The notes below the pieces were generated by a model. That model made no database searches. It had not been told where the DNA came from and saw only the letters and a program-made list of their open reading frames with translations. Below are positions 7,322-15,421 of a DNA stretch of 26,479 nt, piece by piece. Position numbers and translations under genes: made by a program. How positions within the stretch are numbered: position 1 is the first letter of the stretch; each line of letters opens with the position of its first letter. Source of the stretch: Methanobacteriota archaeon (GTDB taxonomy: Archaea > Thermoplasmatota > Poseidoniia > Poseidoniales > Poseidoniaceae); assembly GCA_018623995.1 (NCBI GenBank), contig JAAZUV010000005.1, positions 1 through 26,479 on the forward strand. The letters are read 5' to 3'.

Positions 7322-7918
7322 CTTCCAATCTTCGAGGTCGTTGGCTTCAGCCCAAGCCTCGTCGGTGGTTTGTCCACGCAACTTGAGTACTTCTCGGGAA
7401 AGGAGCCAGTAGACGAGAGCGAGCGAATGTCGGCTCTTGTTGTTTGCAGGAAGGGCAACATCGACGTTTCGCAGCTTGTTGTTTGCATCAACAAGTCCAA
7501 CGATTGGAAGACCAGTGTTGACAGCTTCACGAAGTGATTGTTGGTCCGATGCTGGGTCGGTGACGAAAAGGATGTCTGGCTCCTTGTAGGAACGGAGTGC
7601 TGGGTTGGTGAGACTTCCTGGAATGAAACGGCCAACTGCGGAGTTTGCTCCAATGGCTTCAGCAAACATTCGAGCAGGTCGCTGTCCATATTGTCGAGCA
7701 GAGACAACCATGATTTGCGAAGGATCGTATTGATTCAAGAAGGAAGCAATGATCCGAATTCGGTTGTCGGTTTGGTTGAGGTTGAGAAGGTAAAGACCGT
7801 CGGAGTTGACGGTGTCAATGAAACGGCCCATATCAGCACTCTTTTGCTTTGTTCCGATGTTTACACCGGATTCTTCGTAGAGTTCAAGTGGAATCAGGAG
7901 CCCTGTTTCTTCAGACAT
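7310..7918 (-). CDS. rps2: 30S ribosomal protein uS2 (S2), archaeal type
   Basis: 202 residues, the usual archaeal length. Diagnostic segments are LIPLELYEESGVNIGTKQKS (the NIGTK family motif), the domain core IIASFLNQYDPSQIMVVSAR, GRFIPGSLTNP, the EPDILFVTDPASDQQSLREA block and the GLPIVGLVDANN motif, which reads IVGLCDTN in many archaea. It binds the small subunit between head and body. A GAGG sequence lies eight bases before the ATG at 7918, and a GGTTAAGAAG element at about 7953-7962 may be its promoter. In many archaea this gene lies with rpoN, rpoK and enolase; here it is alone, between dus (convergent, 12-base overlap) and a divergent membrane Cas4-like gene. Confidence 0.96.
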   Translation of the reverse strand: MSEETGLLIPLELYEESGVNIGTKQKSADMGRFIDTVNSDGLYLLNLNQTDNRIRIIASFLNQYDPSQIMVVSARQYGQRPARMFAEAIGANSAVGRFIPGSLTNPALRSYKEPDILFVTDPASDQQSLREAVNTGLPIVGLVDANNKLRNVDVALPANNKSRHSLALVYWLLSREVLKLRGQTTDEAWAEANDLEDWKSTF

Positions 7919-7952
7919 AGTAGTGCCTCAGCAAGCAACCGACCTGAACCCT

Positions 7953-7962
7953 CTTCTTAACC
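7953..7962 (-). promoter_or_regulatory. Possible TATA-like element upstream of rps2
   Basis: On the minus strand this reads GGTTAAGAAG, centred about 39 bases before the rps2 ATG. That would give a short leader of roughly 12 bases containing the GAGG ribosome binding site. It is a weak match, and the divergent Cas4-like gene begins only about 30 bases away on the other side. Confidence 0.25.
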
Positions 7963-7992
7963 GCTTCGCATCATCTCCAAACTACGTTTTTG

Positions 7993-9210
7993 ATGAAAGG
8001 AGGGGAAGAAGTCAAATCTGTGTTGGTGAAAGATGAATTCATGGGGGTCACTTTTGCCGATGCAAAAATAGGCCCAAAGGGCTACTATCTCGACGATTCT
8101 GAGAGAGCGTTACCCGTTAGTGCAAGTGATTTGGAGCGCTTCATGTATTGCCCTCTGTCTTGGCAGTTGGCAAAAGAAGGAGCAACCGGTATCGGTGAAG
8201 CCGTGGAAGAAGGTGTCGTCAAGCACAAAGAAATCCACAATGAAATGAGCGACTATCAGGAAGCTTTGATTCGGATGCGTCGATCACTGATGATTTGGTC
8301 GTGGTGGTTTGGAATCATCATCGCCTTTGCTATCGATGCCTTCGCTTTTGTTTACATCGATGACATGATGAACTCACCAATTGAATTCGCTCGAGTGCTT
8401 TCTATGTGGTCTGTTTCATGCCTGATTGCTGCAGTTTTATCGATTGCACTCCCGTGGCGAAATTGGTTCAAGATTGAACGTAGTATCAAGGAAATTCGAG
8501 ATATGAAAGACCGATTTGAGTCAACTGGATTGGAGCCAACATGGAGCCCTATCGGATTCCTTGGAGGATGGTTTTCTGCCGGAAAAACAGAGGCAGGTTT
8601 GCTCTTAGCAACGATTGTCATCGGCATTCACGCCATTGCTTTGGTTGCTGCAGAAGATCGGAGTCAAGCAGGGTTTGTGCTCCTCATTATCGCCTTTGTT
8701 TGGACACTTTTCGCAACGTGGCAACTTCAGCGTTCACTCAAAGCGGAAAACGAAATGATCGAACGTCGAGAAAAAGCAGGTCTTGAAAAAGGTACAGAAC
8801 TAGCTTACTCAGACGATGAGAAAAGCAGTGATCTTCTGCTGGACGAAATTTCTGGACTACGAGGGCGTCCGGACCAAATTGTCATCATCGATGGGGAGTT
8901 CATTCCGGTTGAACAAAAGACTGGGAGAATCCCTAAGAAACCGCATAAATCCCATCGCCTGCAACTTCTCGCCTACATCTCACTGGTCGAGACGAGTACA
9001 GGGAAAGCACCGCCATATGGCATTCTTCGTTATGGAGATGAAGACATCCATCAAGTGTACTGGGATCAACATGCAAAACAGCACCTTCAAGACAGCATCA
9101 TCGAAGTTCAACGATTGATGGTGGAAGGTGGTGCAAAACGCAACCACGAGCGTGAAGGTAAGTGTCGAAACTGTAGTCGACGTTACGCTTGCAGCGAATC
9201 ACTTGTCTAA
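7993..9210 (+). CDS. Membrane-inserted Cas4-like PD-(D/E)XK nuclease with Fe-S cysteines
   Basis: 405 residues numbered from the ATG at 7993 (an in-frame TTG lies directly before it). The N-terminus has the RecB/Cas4 entry motif SASDLERFMYCPLSWQL with Cys53 and a motif-I-type His78. The nuclease core is near the C-terminus: Asp294 in RGRPDQIVII, the E-x-K of PVEQKTG (Glu307, Lys309), and Q-x3-Y (Gln324, Tyr328). The end carries C-x2-C-x5-C (Cys391, 394, 400), the same spacing as the Fe-S cluster of Cas4. Between Cys53 and the core lie four hydrophobic segments (about 99-121, 137-154, 203-221, 227-243) with a charged loop between the pairs, so the protein should be membrane-bound. There are no cas genes or CRISPR array here. 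The role is unknown; DNA repair or processing of incoming DNA at the membrane are guesses. An ATG at 8041 is a further possible start. Confidence 0.78.
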   Translation: MKGGEEVKSVLVKDEFMGVTFADAKIGPKGYYLDDSERALPVSASDLERFMYCPLSWQLAKEGATGIGEAVEEGVVKHKEIHNEMSDYQEALIRMRRSLMIWSWWFGIIIAFAIDAFAFVYIDDMMNSPIEFARVLSMWSVSCLIAAVLSIALPWRNWFKIERSIKEIRDMKDRFESTGLEPTWSPIGFLGGWFSAGKTEAGLLLATIVIGIHAIALVAAEDRSQAGFVLLIIAFVWTLFATWQLQRSLKAENEMIERREKAGLEKGTELAYSDDEKSSDLLLDEISGLRGRPDQIVIIDGEFIPVEQKTGRIPKKPHKSHRLQLLAYISLVETSTGKAPPYGILRYGDEDIHQVYWDQHAKQHLQDSIIEVQRLMVEGGAKRNHEREGKCRNCSRRYACSESLV

Positions 9211-9758
9211 TCGACGACGCATACGTCATCTTGTGGATAAATGGTGCAAGTTCGGGTTACATCCACACTAAGAAGGAAATTGTCTTGTTCTGAAATGATT
9301 CCACCACCAGTCCCAACAATGTTGATGTTCCATTCACCGGAGATGAACTCACCATCAGCCTCTGGTTCGATAAGAACGTATGGAGCTGTTTTGGTTGTAT
9401 CGTGTGTCGCATTGTACTTGAGGGCTCCAGATGGATCTTTGATTTCGACGTTCACTTCTCGTAGATCGAAGAAATCAGGGAAGAGTTCACGGATGATTTC
9501 ACCAGCCATTTCAGTCTTGAAATACACACCAATCTTTGTGACTTCGGAATCAACAGTGAATTTCTCGTTCCACTCAACATTGATTTCAGCATTGGTAAAA
9601 TAATGCTCAACGACGGTCGTTTTGATGGATGTGGATTGCTGTACATCGCCGCGAAGATGCTCCATGTATTCCCTTCCCTGGAGAAGACCAATGCAACCTG
9701 AGGCAGAAAGCAGCAGCATGGAAAGGGCAACAAAGACCGGGAACAACCTCTGCTGCAT
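9207..9758 (-). CDS. Predicted secreted lipoprotein, function unknown
   Basis: 183 residues from the ATG at 9758. The N-terminus MQQRLFPVFVALSMLLLSAS followed by GCIG is a lipoprotein signal peptide with a lipobox-type cysteine at residue 21. The mature part has a beta-rich pattern (VNVEIKDPSG, YVLIEPEADGEFISGEWNINIVGTGG), resembling a small extracellular Ig-like or C2-like domain. Two cysteines near the end (RTCTIYPQDDVC) could form a disulfide. A longer reading to 9794 adds 12 residues, but a TATA-like box 27 bases before 9758 and the good signal peptide favour the shorter start. Its stop overlaps the end of the Cas4-like gene by four bases. It is co-directional with the large surface protein gene to its right, so the two may share a surface role. 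Confidence 0.75.
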   Translation of the reverse strand: MQQRLFPVFVALSMLLLSASGCIGLLQGREYMEHLRGDVQQSTSIKTTVVEHYFTNAEINVEWNEKFTVDSEVTKIGVYFKTEMAGEIIRELFPDFFDLREVNVEIKDPSGALKYNATHDTTKTAPYVLIEPEADGEFISGEWNINIVGTGGGIISEQDNFLLSVDVTRTCTIYPQDDVCVVD

Positions 9759-9780
9759 GATGTTGCCCAAACGACTCAAC

Positions 9781-9790
9781 AATATGAAAA
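9781..9790 (-). promoter_or_regulatory. TATA-like box for the lipoprotein gene
   Basis: On the minus strand this reads TTTTCATATT, centred about 27 bases before the ATG at 9758. The spacing fits a leaderless archaeal transcript and helps select that start over the one at 9794. Confidence 0.38.
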
Positions 9791-9910
9791 TCACCCTGTC
9801 ATGGGGAAGCGTTCAAACCACCGTTCAATCTCAACGAAAACGCCTGAATGACGCAACAACAACTCCGAGCGCAAGCGATGACGAACCCTATGAGTGCTGA
9901 CAGGCATCCA
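9791..9910. other. Short intergenic stretch with nothing recognisable
   Basis: The 120 bases between the lipoprotein promoter and the stop of the large surface protein gene show no convincing ORF, tRNA-like fold or T-rich terminator. Confidence 0.5.
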
Positions 9911-12730
9911 TCACTCGAATTTTGCTCCACACGTCGGGCATTCCTTTGCATCTGCTGGAATGACTGCACCACATGCGCCACAATCAGCTGTCTCAACGGC
10001 AGGCTCACGCTTTCTGCGTGGGCGTCGACGAGGTTTGGCGGCTGGAGATGTTTCATCATCGTCTGCTGTTAGCGGCGCTTCAGCATCGTCTTCGAAGGCA
10101 AAGTCAGCGCTTGCTTCCGTAATTTCGTTTCCTGCGAGAGAACTGTCGGTCAGACCCATTCCAACGACGACCTTCTCACCCGGCATGACACCTTCTTCAC
10201 CCGTAAGCTCGTACAGATCTCCACGGATTTCTGCATCGCTTGCAGAGAGTGTGGTCCAAGCAGCACCATCCTTGTCTTTGCCATCGTCCTTGAGCGATTT
10301 CATATCGTCCTTTGACGGCAAGAATGCATCCAAGTCATGACCTTCAAACGATTCCTCAACGGTCTTGAGTGTGGTCACAACTTGGTTCTGCATGGCCTCG
10401 ATTTCCTCTTCGGTCATGTCTTCCATGGCAATCTCATCTGCGTTACGCAAATCGTATGCAGCAGTGACTTCTTGCTCAGCAGCAACAACGTTCTCGTCCC
10501 ATTCATCTTCAAGATTGGATTCATCGTAACCAAATTCTTTGACCGCATCAGCAAAGTCTTCCGAACCACTGACAATTTCATTCTCATCCTCTTCAGGAAG
10601 AGAGACCAATTCTTTCTCTTCTGGAACGTCTCGAACACGACGTTCACGGCGCTCAAAGAACTGCGAAACATCTTGTTCAGCACCACAATAGGCACAATTC
10701 TCCATCAAATCTGGGATGGATTCACCGCACTCATGGCAGTCGTGGAATTGAGATCGTGCCTTGCGCAGGTTGAACGAACAATGTGGACAACGATTCTCAT
10801 CGCCCTCAAGCTCTCCATCACAAGCAGGACAATAATTGAAAATGTCACGTTCAACCTCTTCTTCACGCTCACGAGTGAGGAGAATCGCAGCAATCAGTAC
10901 ACCGATCAGGGCGAGTGCTCCGACAAACATCAGGACAGCCGTTCCGGTTCCATCGCTGTTGCCACCATTTCCGTCGGTTCCATCGATGAAGACGGTTGAG
11001 AACGAACGCTCGTACGCATCAGCCACCATCGAATCGGATGGAATCAACTGAACGATGGACATCTTCCCAGATGCTGTGAAAGTACACGAAACCTCTGCAC
11101 GATCACCAGGGTTTGTAATGGAAACATCGATTGTACCCCACGTATTCTGACTGTTCTTACAGGTGAACGAAACATCACCCGTTCCACGGGTTGATTTGAC
11201 ATCCAATGTCATGGTATACTTCTCACCCGACTCAAGTGGGAAACTTGCAGCCTCACCAGCATCATCGGTCAAGACCATGGAGTCAGGGTCCCAATCGAGT
11301 TGCAGGCTGGCTTCAACCATCACCGAACCGGTTGCGAGGCTGTTCGTAGGAACTCGATCGTAGGAGCCTGATGCAGCCCGCCATTGAACACTGATTTCTG
11401 CCGTATGTTGTCCCAAAGCAGTTCCATGCGATGTTGTGTAAGTGTAGGTTTGGCCAGGTGTGAGTACGACCAGTGGTGATTCAAACGTCTGGCCTTCCCA
11501 CGTGTAGTAGAATGTTCCAGAAACGGTCACATCGCCTGTATTGGTTGCAGACATTGACCAATCAACGAATTCACCTGCTGCGACGGATGAACGGTTCGCG
11601 AGCGCCAGTGGATCAACGAAGACGTCGGGGAGTTCGGGTAGTGTGAAGGTCGTCAGCAGGACGTCGTTCTCGGTACTCTCTTGCGTGAAAGAGCCTATTC
11701 CATATGGGTCAATGTTGACTGCGAGCGTGTATTGACCTGTTGGCAAACCGGCAATATCAGAACTTTGGATGGAGGTCGTCCACGGCTGTTGGCTGTATCC
11801 TGTTCCTGCAATCACCACATCGAAGGCTTGCAGAGAACGAAGAACAGAGGCTCCCTCACGGATTTCCAAGACCACTGGAACTGTTGTCTCACCTTCACCT
11901 GCTTCTCGAGCGAGGACACCGGATACAGTCCACGGACCGATGAGCGAACCTTGTGTTGGCGTGATGGTAACGTCGCCTGTATGCGATAGGTCCATGCGTG
12001 CATCGACGCTCAATGCAACCGTTGTTTCCTTTCCTTGTTCAGAGGATTCCAAGATTTCGTCTTGTGCATCCGGTGTTAGGATGATGTCATAGGAACCTGT
12101 AGGAGGGGCAACAAACGTTGTGTTCACCCACACTTCTGACCCTGCAGTAATCGCTTCAGTTGACAACTCGACATCGGTCATTGAACCTGGATAGTTGATC
12201 CCGAGATGCGAGGTTGATGCATCCACGCTTCCAATGTTTCCTATTTTCGTACTCAACTCAACCGTATCGCCTGCATGAATTCCGGTGGACGGATTCATCG
12301 CAGTCTCGATGATGTACAAGCTTGGTAGGCCTTCGACAACAAATGAATGGTAAAATTCGTGCGTAGGTCCGTTGTTGTAGGAATAACTCACCCAGAGTTT
12401 GTTCTCACCTACGGCCAAACCATCCCATGTTGCCGATACGGTTGCGAAATCATTGGCTTGAATGTTCACTGTTGACGTCAAGAGACGCGTGCTCGGCGAA
12501 ATCGCATTTGCGTAGAACGAGTAATCGACATTCATTGCAACCTGGGCGTTGTTGTTTTGCAGCGTCAAGGAACCCGTGATTGAACCGCCTTCGGTGGGAC
12601 TCGCAGGGAGAATGCTCAGCGTTTGTTCAGAGGCTTCCACTCCGTTGCTATCGTACGAACTTGCTGGGACAACTGCTAGAGATGTCAGCATCAGGAGAAC
12701 ACAACAGATTGCATATGCGCCTCTCGCCAT
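9911..12730 (-). CDS. Single-pass surface protein with CARDB-like repeats and cytoplasmic zinc ribbons
   Basis: 939 residues. A signal peptide (about 1-25, ending ASSYD) leads into several beta-sandwich domains of CARDB/APHP type; one includes AGDTVELSTKIGNIGSVDAS and ends near EILESSEQGKETTVALSVD. A membrane helix at about 597-618 is followed by a basic/acidic flank. The cytoplasmic part has two zinc ribbons, CPAC...CPHC (about 632-650) and CHEC...CAYC (about 664-690), then a long acidic linker of roughly 220 residues, then a basic patch (PRRRPRRKRE) and a final ribbon CGAC...CPTC at the very C-terminus. External adhesion or sensing joined to internal zinc ribbons suggests a link between the cell surface and a cytoplasmic protein or nucleic acid partner, but no enzyme domain is visible. 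It is divergent from another surface protein gene. Confidence 0.82.
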   Translation of the reverse strand: MARGAYAICCVLLMLTSLAVVPASSYDSNGVEASEQTLSILPASPTEGGSITGSLTLQNNNAQVAMNVDYSFYANAISPSTRLLTSTVNIQANDFATVSATWDGLAVGENKLWVSYSYNNGPTHEFYHSFVVEGLPSLYIIETAMNPSTGIHAGDTVELSTKIGNIGSVDASTSHLGINYPGSMTDVELSTEAITAGSEVWVNTTFVAPPTGSYDIILTPDAQDEILESSEQGKETTVALSVDARMDLSHTGDVTITPTQGSLIGPWTVSGVLAREAGEGETTVPVVLEIREGASVLRSLQAFDVVIAGTGYSQQPWTTSIQSSDIAGLPTGQYTLAVNIDPYGIGSFTQESTENDVLLTTFTLPELPDVFVDPLALANRSSVAAGEFVDWSMSATNTGDVTVSGTFYYTWEGQTFESPLVVLTPGQTYTYTTSHGTALGQHTAEISVQWRAASGSYDRVPTNSLATGSVMVEASLQLDWDPDSMVLTDDAGEAASFPLESGEKYTMTLDVKSTRGTGDVSFTCKNSQNTWGTIDVSITNPGDRAEVSCTFTASGKMSIVQLIPSDSMVADAYERSFSTVFIDGTDGNGGNSDGTGTAVLMFVGALALIGVLIAAILLTREREEEVERDIFNYCPACDGELEGDENRCPHCSFNLRKARSQFHDCHECGESIPDLMENCAYCGAEQDVSQFFERRERRVRDVPEEKELVSLPEEDENEIVSGSEDFADAVKEFGYDESNLEDEWDENVVAAEQEVTAAYDLRNADEIAMEDMTEEEIEAMQNQVVTTLKTVEESFEGHDLDAFLPSKDDMKSLKDDGKDKDGAAWTTLSASDAEIRGDLYELTGEEGVMPGEKVVVGMGLTDSSLAGNEITEASADFAFEDDAEAPLTADDDETSPAAKPRRRPRRKREPAVETADCGACGAVIPADAKECPTCGAKFE

Positions 12731-12790
12731 GATAATTCGACGACATGCAAAGCACTTGAACCCATCTGGTCAATACCCCAACAAGACCCT

Positions 12791-12798
12791 ACATATTC
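12791..12798 (+). promoter_or_regulatory. Possible TATA box for the Ig/CARDB surface protein gene
   Basis: ACATATTC lies about 38 bases before the ATG at 12833 and 23 bases before an in-frame TTG at 12818. With the ATG, the transcript would have a short leader containing the GGGTGG ribosome-binding-like sequence at 12823-12828. Confidence 0.33.
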
Positions 12799-12832
12799 TC
12801 ATGGTAGAAGGGGAGAATTGAAGGGTGGTCGC

Positions 12833-14650
12833 ATGTCTAGGCAAAGCATGGGAGGGAGAGTTGTTGCCATCGGTCTCGTCTCCTTTCTGCTTCTTTCTAT
12901 GCTCTCGGTTTCACCACCGGTTGCAACACACCTCGAAGAACGCCTAGAGACATCCAACACTTCGGGCGTGAGCATCGTTTTCTCAAACGGTCCTGCTGAA
13001 GACGAATCCGTGACCGGCTTGAAAACCGTCACGTTTGCATTGTCTGGCTCTGGAACCATCGATTCGATACTTGTCGAGATCGCTGAAGTGGGAAGCGCCT
13101 ATGCAACGGTGACAAACCTCACAGGCACTCCTTGGTTGTTCAACCTCGATTCTACATCGTACTCCAACGGAACCTACACGCTTCGTGCGACTGGATGGGA
13201 TACCGATGTGAGTGATGTGACGGTTAGCACGACCGATGAGTTCACCATCGACAATCACATTCCTGAAATCACCGCCTTCACCGTTCTCTCTCCAGATGTT
13301 GGAAGTGGAGCAACGAGTACCGACCGAGCTTGGTTCAATGTGAGTGAGACGGGAACGCTCGAATTCCGATACGGTATTTCCGATGACGATTTTGACCGAG
13401 CCACACTCCAGAACGTTCCTGGCCCTGGTTCACCTTCAACCGACGGCCCAACGTCGCTTGCGTATGGTTGGGATTGGAGCAGTGGTTCGTTTTCTGAAGG
13501 CACATGGAATCCTCGTCTTACGGTCTTCGATGATTCTGGACTCAGCAGCTCTGAGACCATCTTCATCGGAATTGACCGAACAGGTCCAACCATGAACAGT
13601 GTTTCTGTTGGCAATGGAAACATGTGGCAATCCACAACCTCGATCAGCATCAGTGGCATTCTTGATGCTGCCAACGATGGTTCGGGAAGTGGTGTTGACT
13701 ACGTTGAATTACAAATTGATGGTGGAGCGTGGACTTCCCTCACCTCAAACACACATACCATCGAATTGAGCGAAGGCAATCACAGCCTGTCATGGCGAGC
13801 CACAGACCGCGTTGGAAACACGGGGAACACTGTCTCGGATACCATTCGTATCGATACATCAATGCCTGAACTCGTTGGTTGGACCGTCGATCCACTCACA
13901 ACCGATTTGATTGGTATAGCAAACATCTCCTTCTCAACCTACGATCTCCTTTCAGGCGTTGATGAGAGCACTGTTTCATTGCAATATGGATTTGACTCCA
14001 ACGGAGTTGGCCAAACCCCAGATCTATCAGGACAGTGGCTTGAACTTCCAGGCTCGGGATTGGACCGTGGATTGGCATTGGCCAACTGGGCAACAAAATC
14101 TCGTCAATATCTCATGCTTCGAGCAACGGTTTCCGATGAAGCCGGGAACACCGAAACAACGGAACCTCAAGCCTTCCAAGTCATGCCAGGACTTGACCTG
14201 TCCTGGAATGCAACTGCGACAGACGTTGATCGATTGGTTGTACGTCCAGGTGAAACGTTTGGAAACATCACCATCACTGGTGAATTGCGTTCAAATCAAA
14301 TCTACGCTGGTGCGGTTGTCATCAGTCTCGAAGCTGCTCCTGCTGACCGTAGTGCAACAACGGACTGGACGGTCATGAATGTGGTCACGCTCCCTGCAGG
14401 TTCGCTTGGTGATGGTGTTGAAACCATTGAATGGACCTACACAGTTCCAAACAGTGGTCAATACGACTTGCGCCTTCGCATCGATCCGACCAATGTCATT
14501 GATGAGAACAGTGAAATCAACAACGACCACTACATGGTCGTTACCGGCGCTGATATCTCGAGCCCTGGCTTGGTTCCGTCCTTCGCTCCAACCCTCACAG
14601 CTCTCATCTGTGTCGGCTTTGTTGTTGCAATGCTTCAACAACGAGATTGA
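12833..14650 (+). CDS. Ig-like/CARDB surface protein with a C-terminal sorting-like tail
   Basis: 605 residues from the ATG at 12833; the frame is open from TTG 12818. The N-terminus (about 14-32, VVAIGLVSFLLLSMLSVSPP) is a signal peptide. Several Ig-like beta domains follow, with segments such as TFALSGSGTIDSILVEI, GTYTLRATGWD, VDYVELQIDGGAWTSL, GNHSLSWRATDRVGN and RATVSDEAGNTETTEP. These are the family's 'change in a vector, then response' repeats, each ending in an R/V-A-x-D-x-x-G-N motif. The last domain, from about residue 470, is CARDB-like and ends with RIDPTNVIDENSEINND. The C-terminus has a short SSPGLVPS segment, a hydrophobic helix (APTLTALICVGFVVAML) and a brief polar end, QQRD. 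This layout resembles archaeosortase PGF-CTERM-type tails, but the motif is not exact. It should be displayed on the cell surface. It is divergent from the zinc-ribbon surface protein. Confidence 0.8.
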   Translation: MSRQSMGGRVVAIGLVSFLLLSMLSVSPPVATHLEERLETSNTSGVSIVFSNGPAEDESVTGLKTVTFALSGSGTIDSILVEIAEVGSAYATVTNLTGTPWLFNLDSTSYSNGTYTLRATGWDTDVSDVTVSTTDEFTIDNHIPEITAFTVLSPDVGSGATSTDRAWFNVSETGTLEFRYGISDDDFDRATLQNVPGPGSPSTDGPTSLAYGWDWSSGSFSEGTWNPRLTVFDDSGLSSSETIFIGIDRTGPTMNSVSVGNGNMWQSTTSISISGILDAANDGSGSGVDYVELQIDGGAWTSLTSNTHTIELSEGNHSLSWRATDRVGNTGNTVSDTIRIDTSMPELVGWTVDPLTTDLIGIANISFSTYDLLSGVDESTVSLQYGFDSNGVGQTPDLSGQWLELPGSGLDRGLALANWATKSRQYLMLRATVSDEAGNTETTEPQAFQVMPGLDLSWNATATDVDRLVVRPGETFGNITITGELRSNQIYAGAVVISLEAAPADRSATTDWTVMNVVTLPAGSLGDGVETIEWTYTVPNSGQYDLRLRIDPTNVIDENSEINNDHYMVVTGADISSPGLVPSFAPTLTALICVGFVVAMLQQRD

Positions 14651-14676
14651 AAAAGAGTGGCAGTAGGCGTTGATAC

Positions 14677-15420
14677 ATGCGACAAGGACTGCCACGTATT
14701 CCGAAGGACAGAATCGCTGTCCTCATCGGTTCGAAAGGGACGACTGCAAAGGCACTTCGTGAAGCGTCAGGAGCGCAAGAGTTTCACATCGATTCTGAAT
14801 CAGGCGATGTTGAAGTGGTCTGGGGAGAACCTGGCTCCTATGACCCAATTAAGGCGATGAAATTCCCAGATGTTATCAAAGCGATAGGACGAGGTATGGC
14901 TCCAAAAGCAGCGATTCGTTTGCTTGAAGATAACAACTTCTTCGAAATGGTCGATTTGAAAGATTTCGTTGGGAAGCGATCGCAGCAACAACGACGCATT
15001 CGTGCACGAATCATCGGGAGCCAAGGTAAGATTCGAAGGCTCATCGAGAACCTCACCGATGTTGAGATAACGATTTACAAGTCGACCGTCGTTCTTGTTG
15101 GTGATGCTGACGGTCTTTCTCTTGCCCGTCAGGCTGTTGAAATGATTGCGGGCGGTTCTGAACACGGAAGTGTTCTATCGTTCCTTGAACGAAGCCGTAA
15201 GCGCATGAAGATGGACAACCGTTCCCTCGAGTACATCGAAACTCGTCAAGACGAGGGACGAGCAGACGGATTCGATGGACTTGTTCCAGGACTGGCCGAC
15301 ATCTCCGAGCGTCGTGGACGACGTCTACGTGCCAGCCAAATCGATCCTGAAGATGATGAAGCCGTTGATGCGATGATGGAAATGGCTGATGACGAATCCG
15401 TCACGTGGGAAGAAGAGTGA
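14677..15420 (+). CDS. KH-domain RNA-processing protein (archaeal Pno1/Dim2 homologue)
   Basis: 247 residues with two KH domains: the first at about 8-75 with IGSKGTTAKAL as its GxxG loop, the second at about 105-165 with IIGSQGKIRRLIE. The intervening helices (PDVIKAIGRGMAPKAAIRLL) match the Pno1/Dim2 family, which binds the 3' end of 16S/18S rRNA during small-subunit maturation. The C-terminal 80 residues are an acidic extension ending MADDESVTWEEE. In many archaea this gene lies next to aIF1A and rio1; here it faces them, with one base between its stop and that of rio1. The start is the ATG at 14677; no clear ribosome binding site precedes it. Confidence 0.9.
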   Translation: MRQGLPRIPKDRIAVLIGSKGTTAKALREASGAQEFHIDSESGDVEVVWGEPGSYDPIKAMKFPDVIKAIGRGMAPKAAIRLLEDNNFFEMVDLKDFVGKRSQQQRRIRARIIGSQGKIRRLIENLTDVEITIYKSTVVLVGDADGLSLARQAVEMIAGGSEHGSVLSFLERSRKRMKMDNRSLEYIETRQDEGRADGFDGLVPGLADISERRGRRLRASQIDPEDDEAVDAMMEMADDESVTWEEE

Positions 15421-15421
15421 A

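Noticed and set aside
7993..9210. Annotation of the Cas4-like gene as a true CRISPR adaptation protein
   Set aside because: No cas1, cas2 or repeat array is in the window, and the membrane insertion is foreign to adaptation Cas4.
9894..10340. Serine-rich open frame antisense to the zinc-ribbon protein
   Set aside because: Low-complexity mirror of the acidic linker codons; no start signal.
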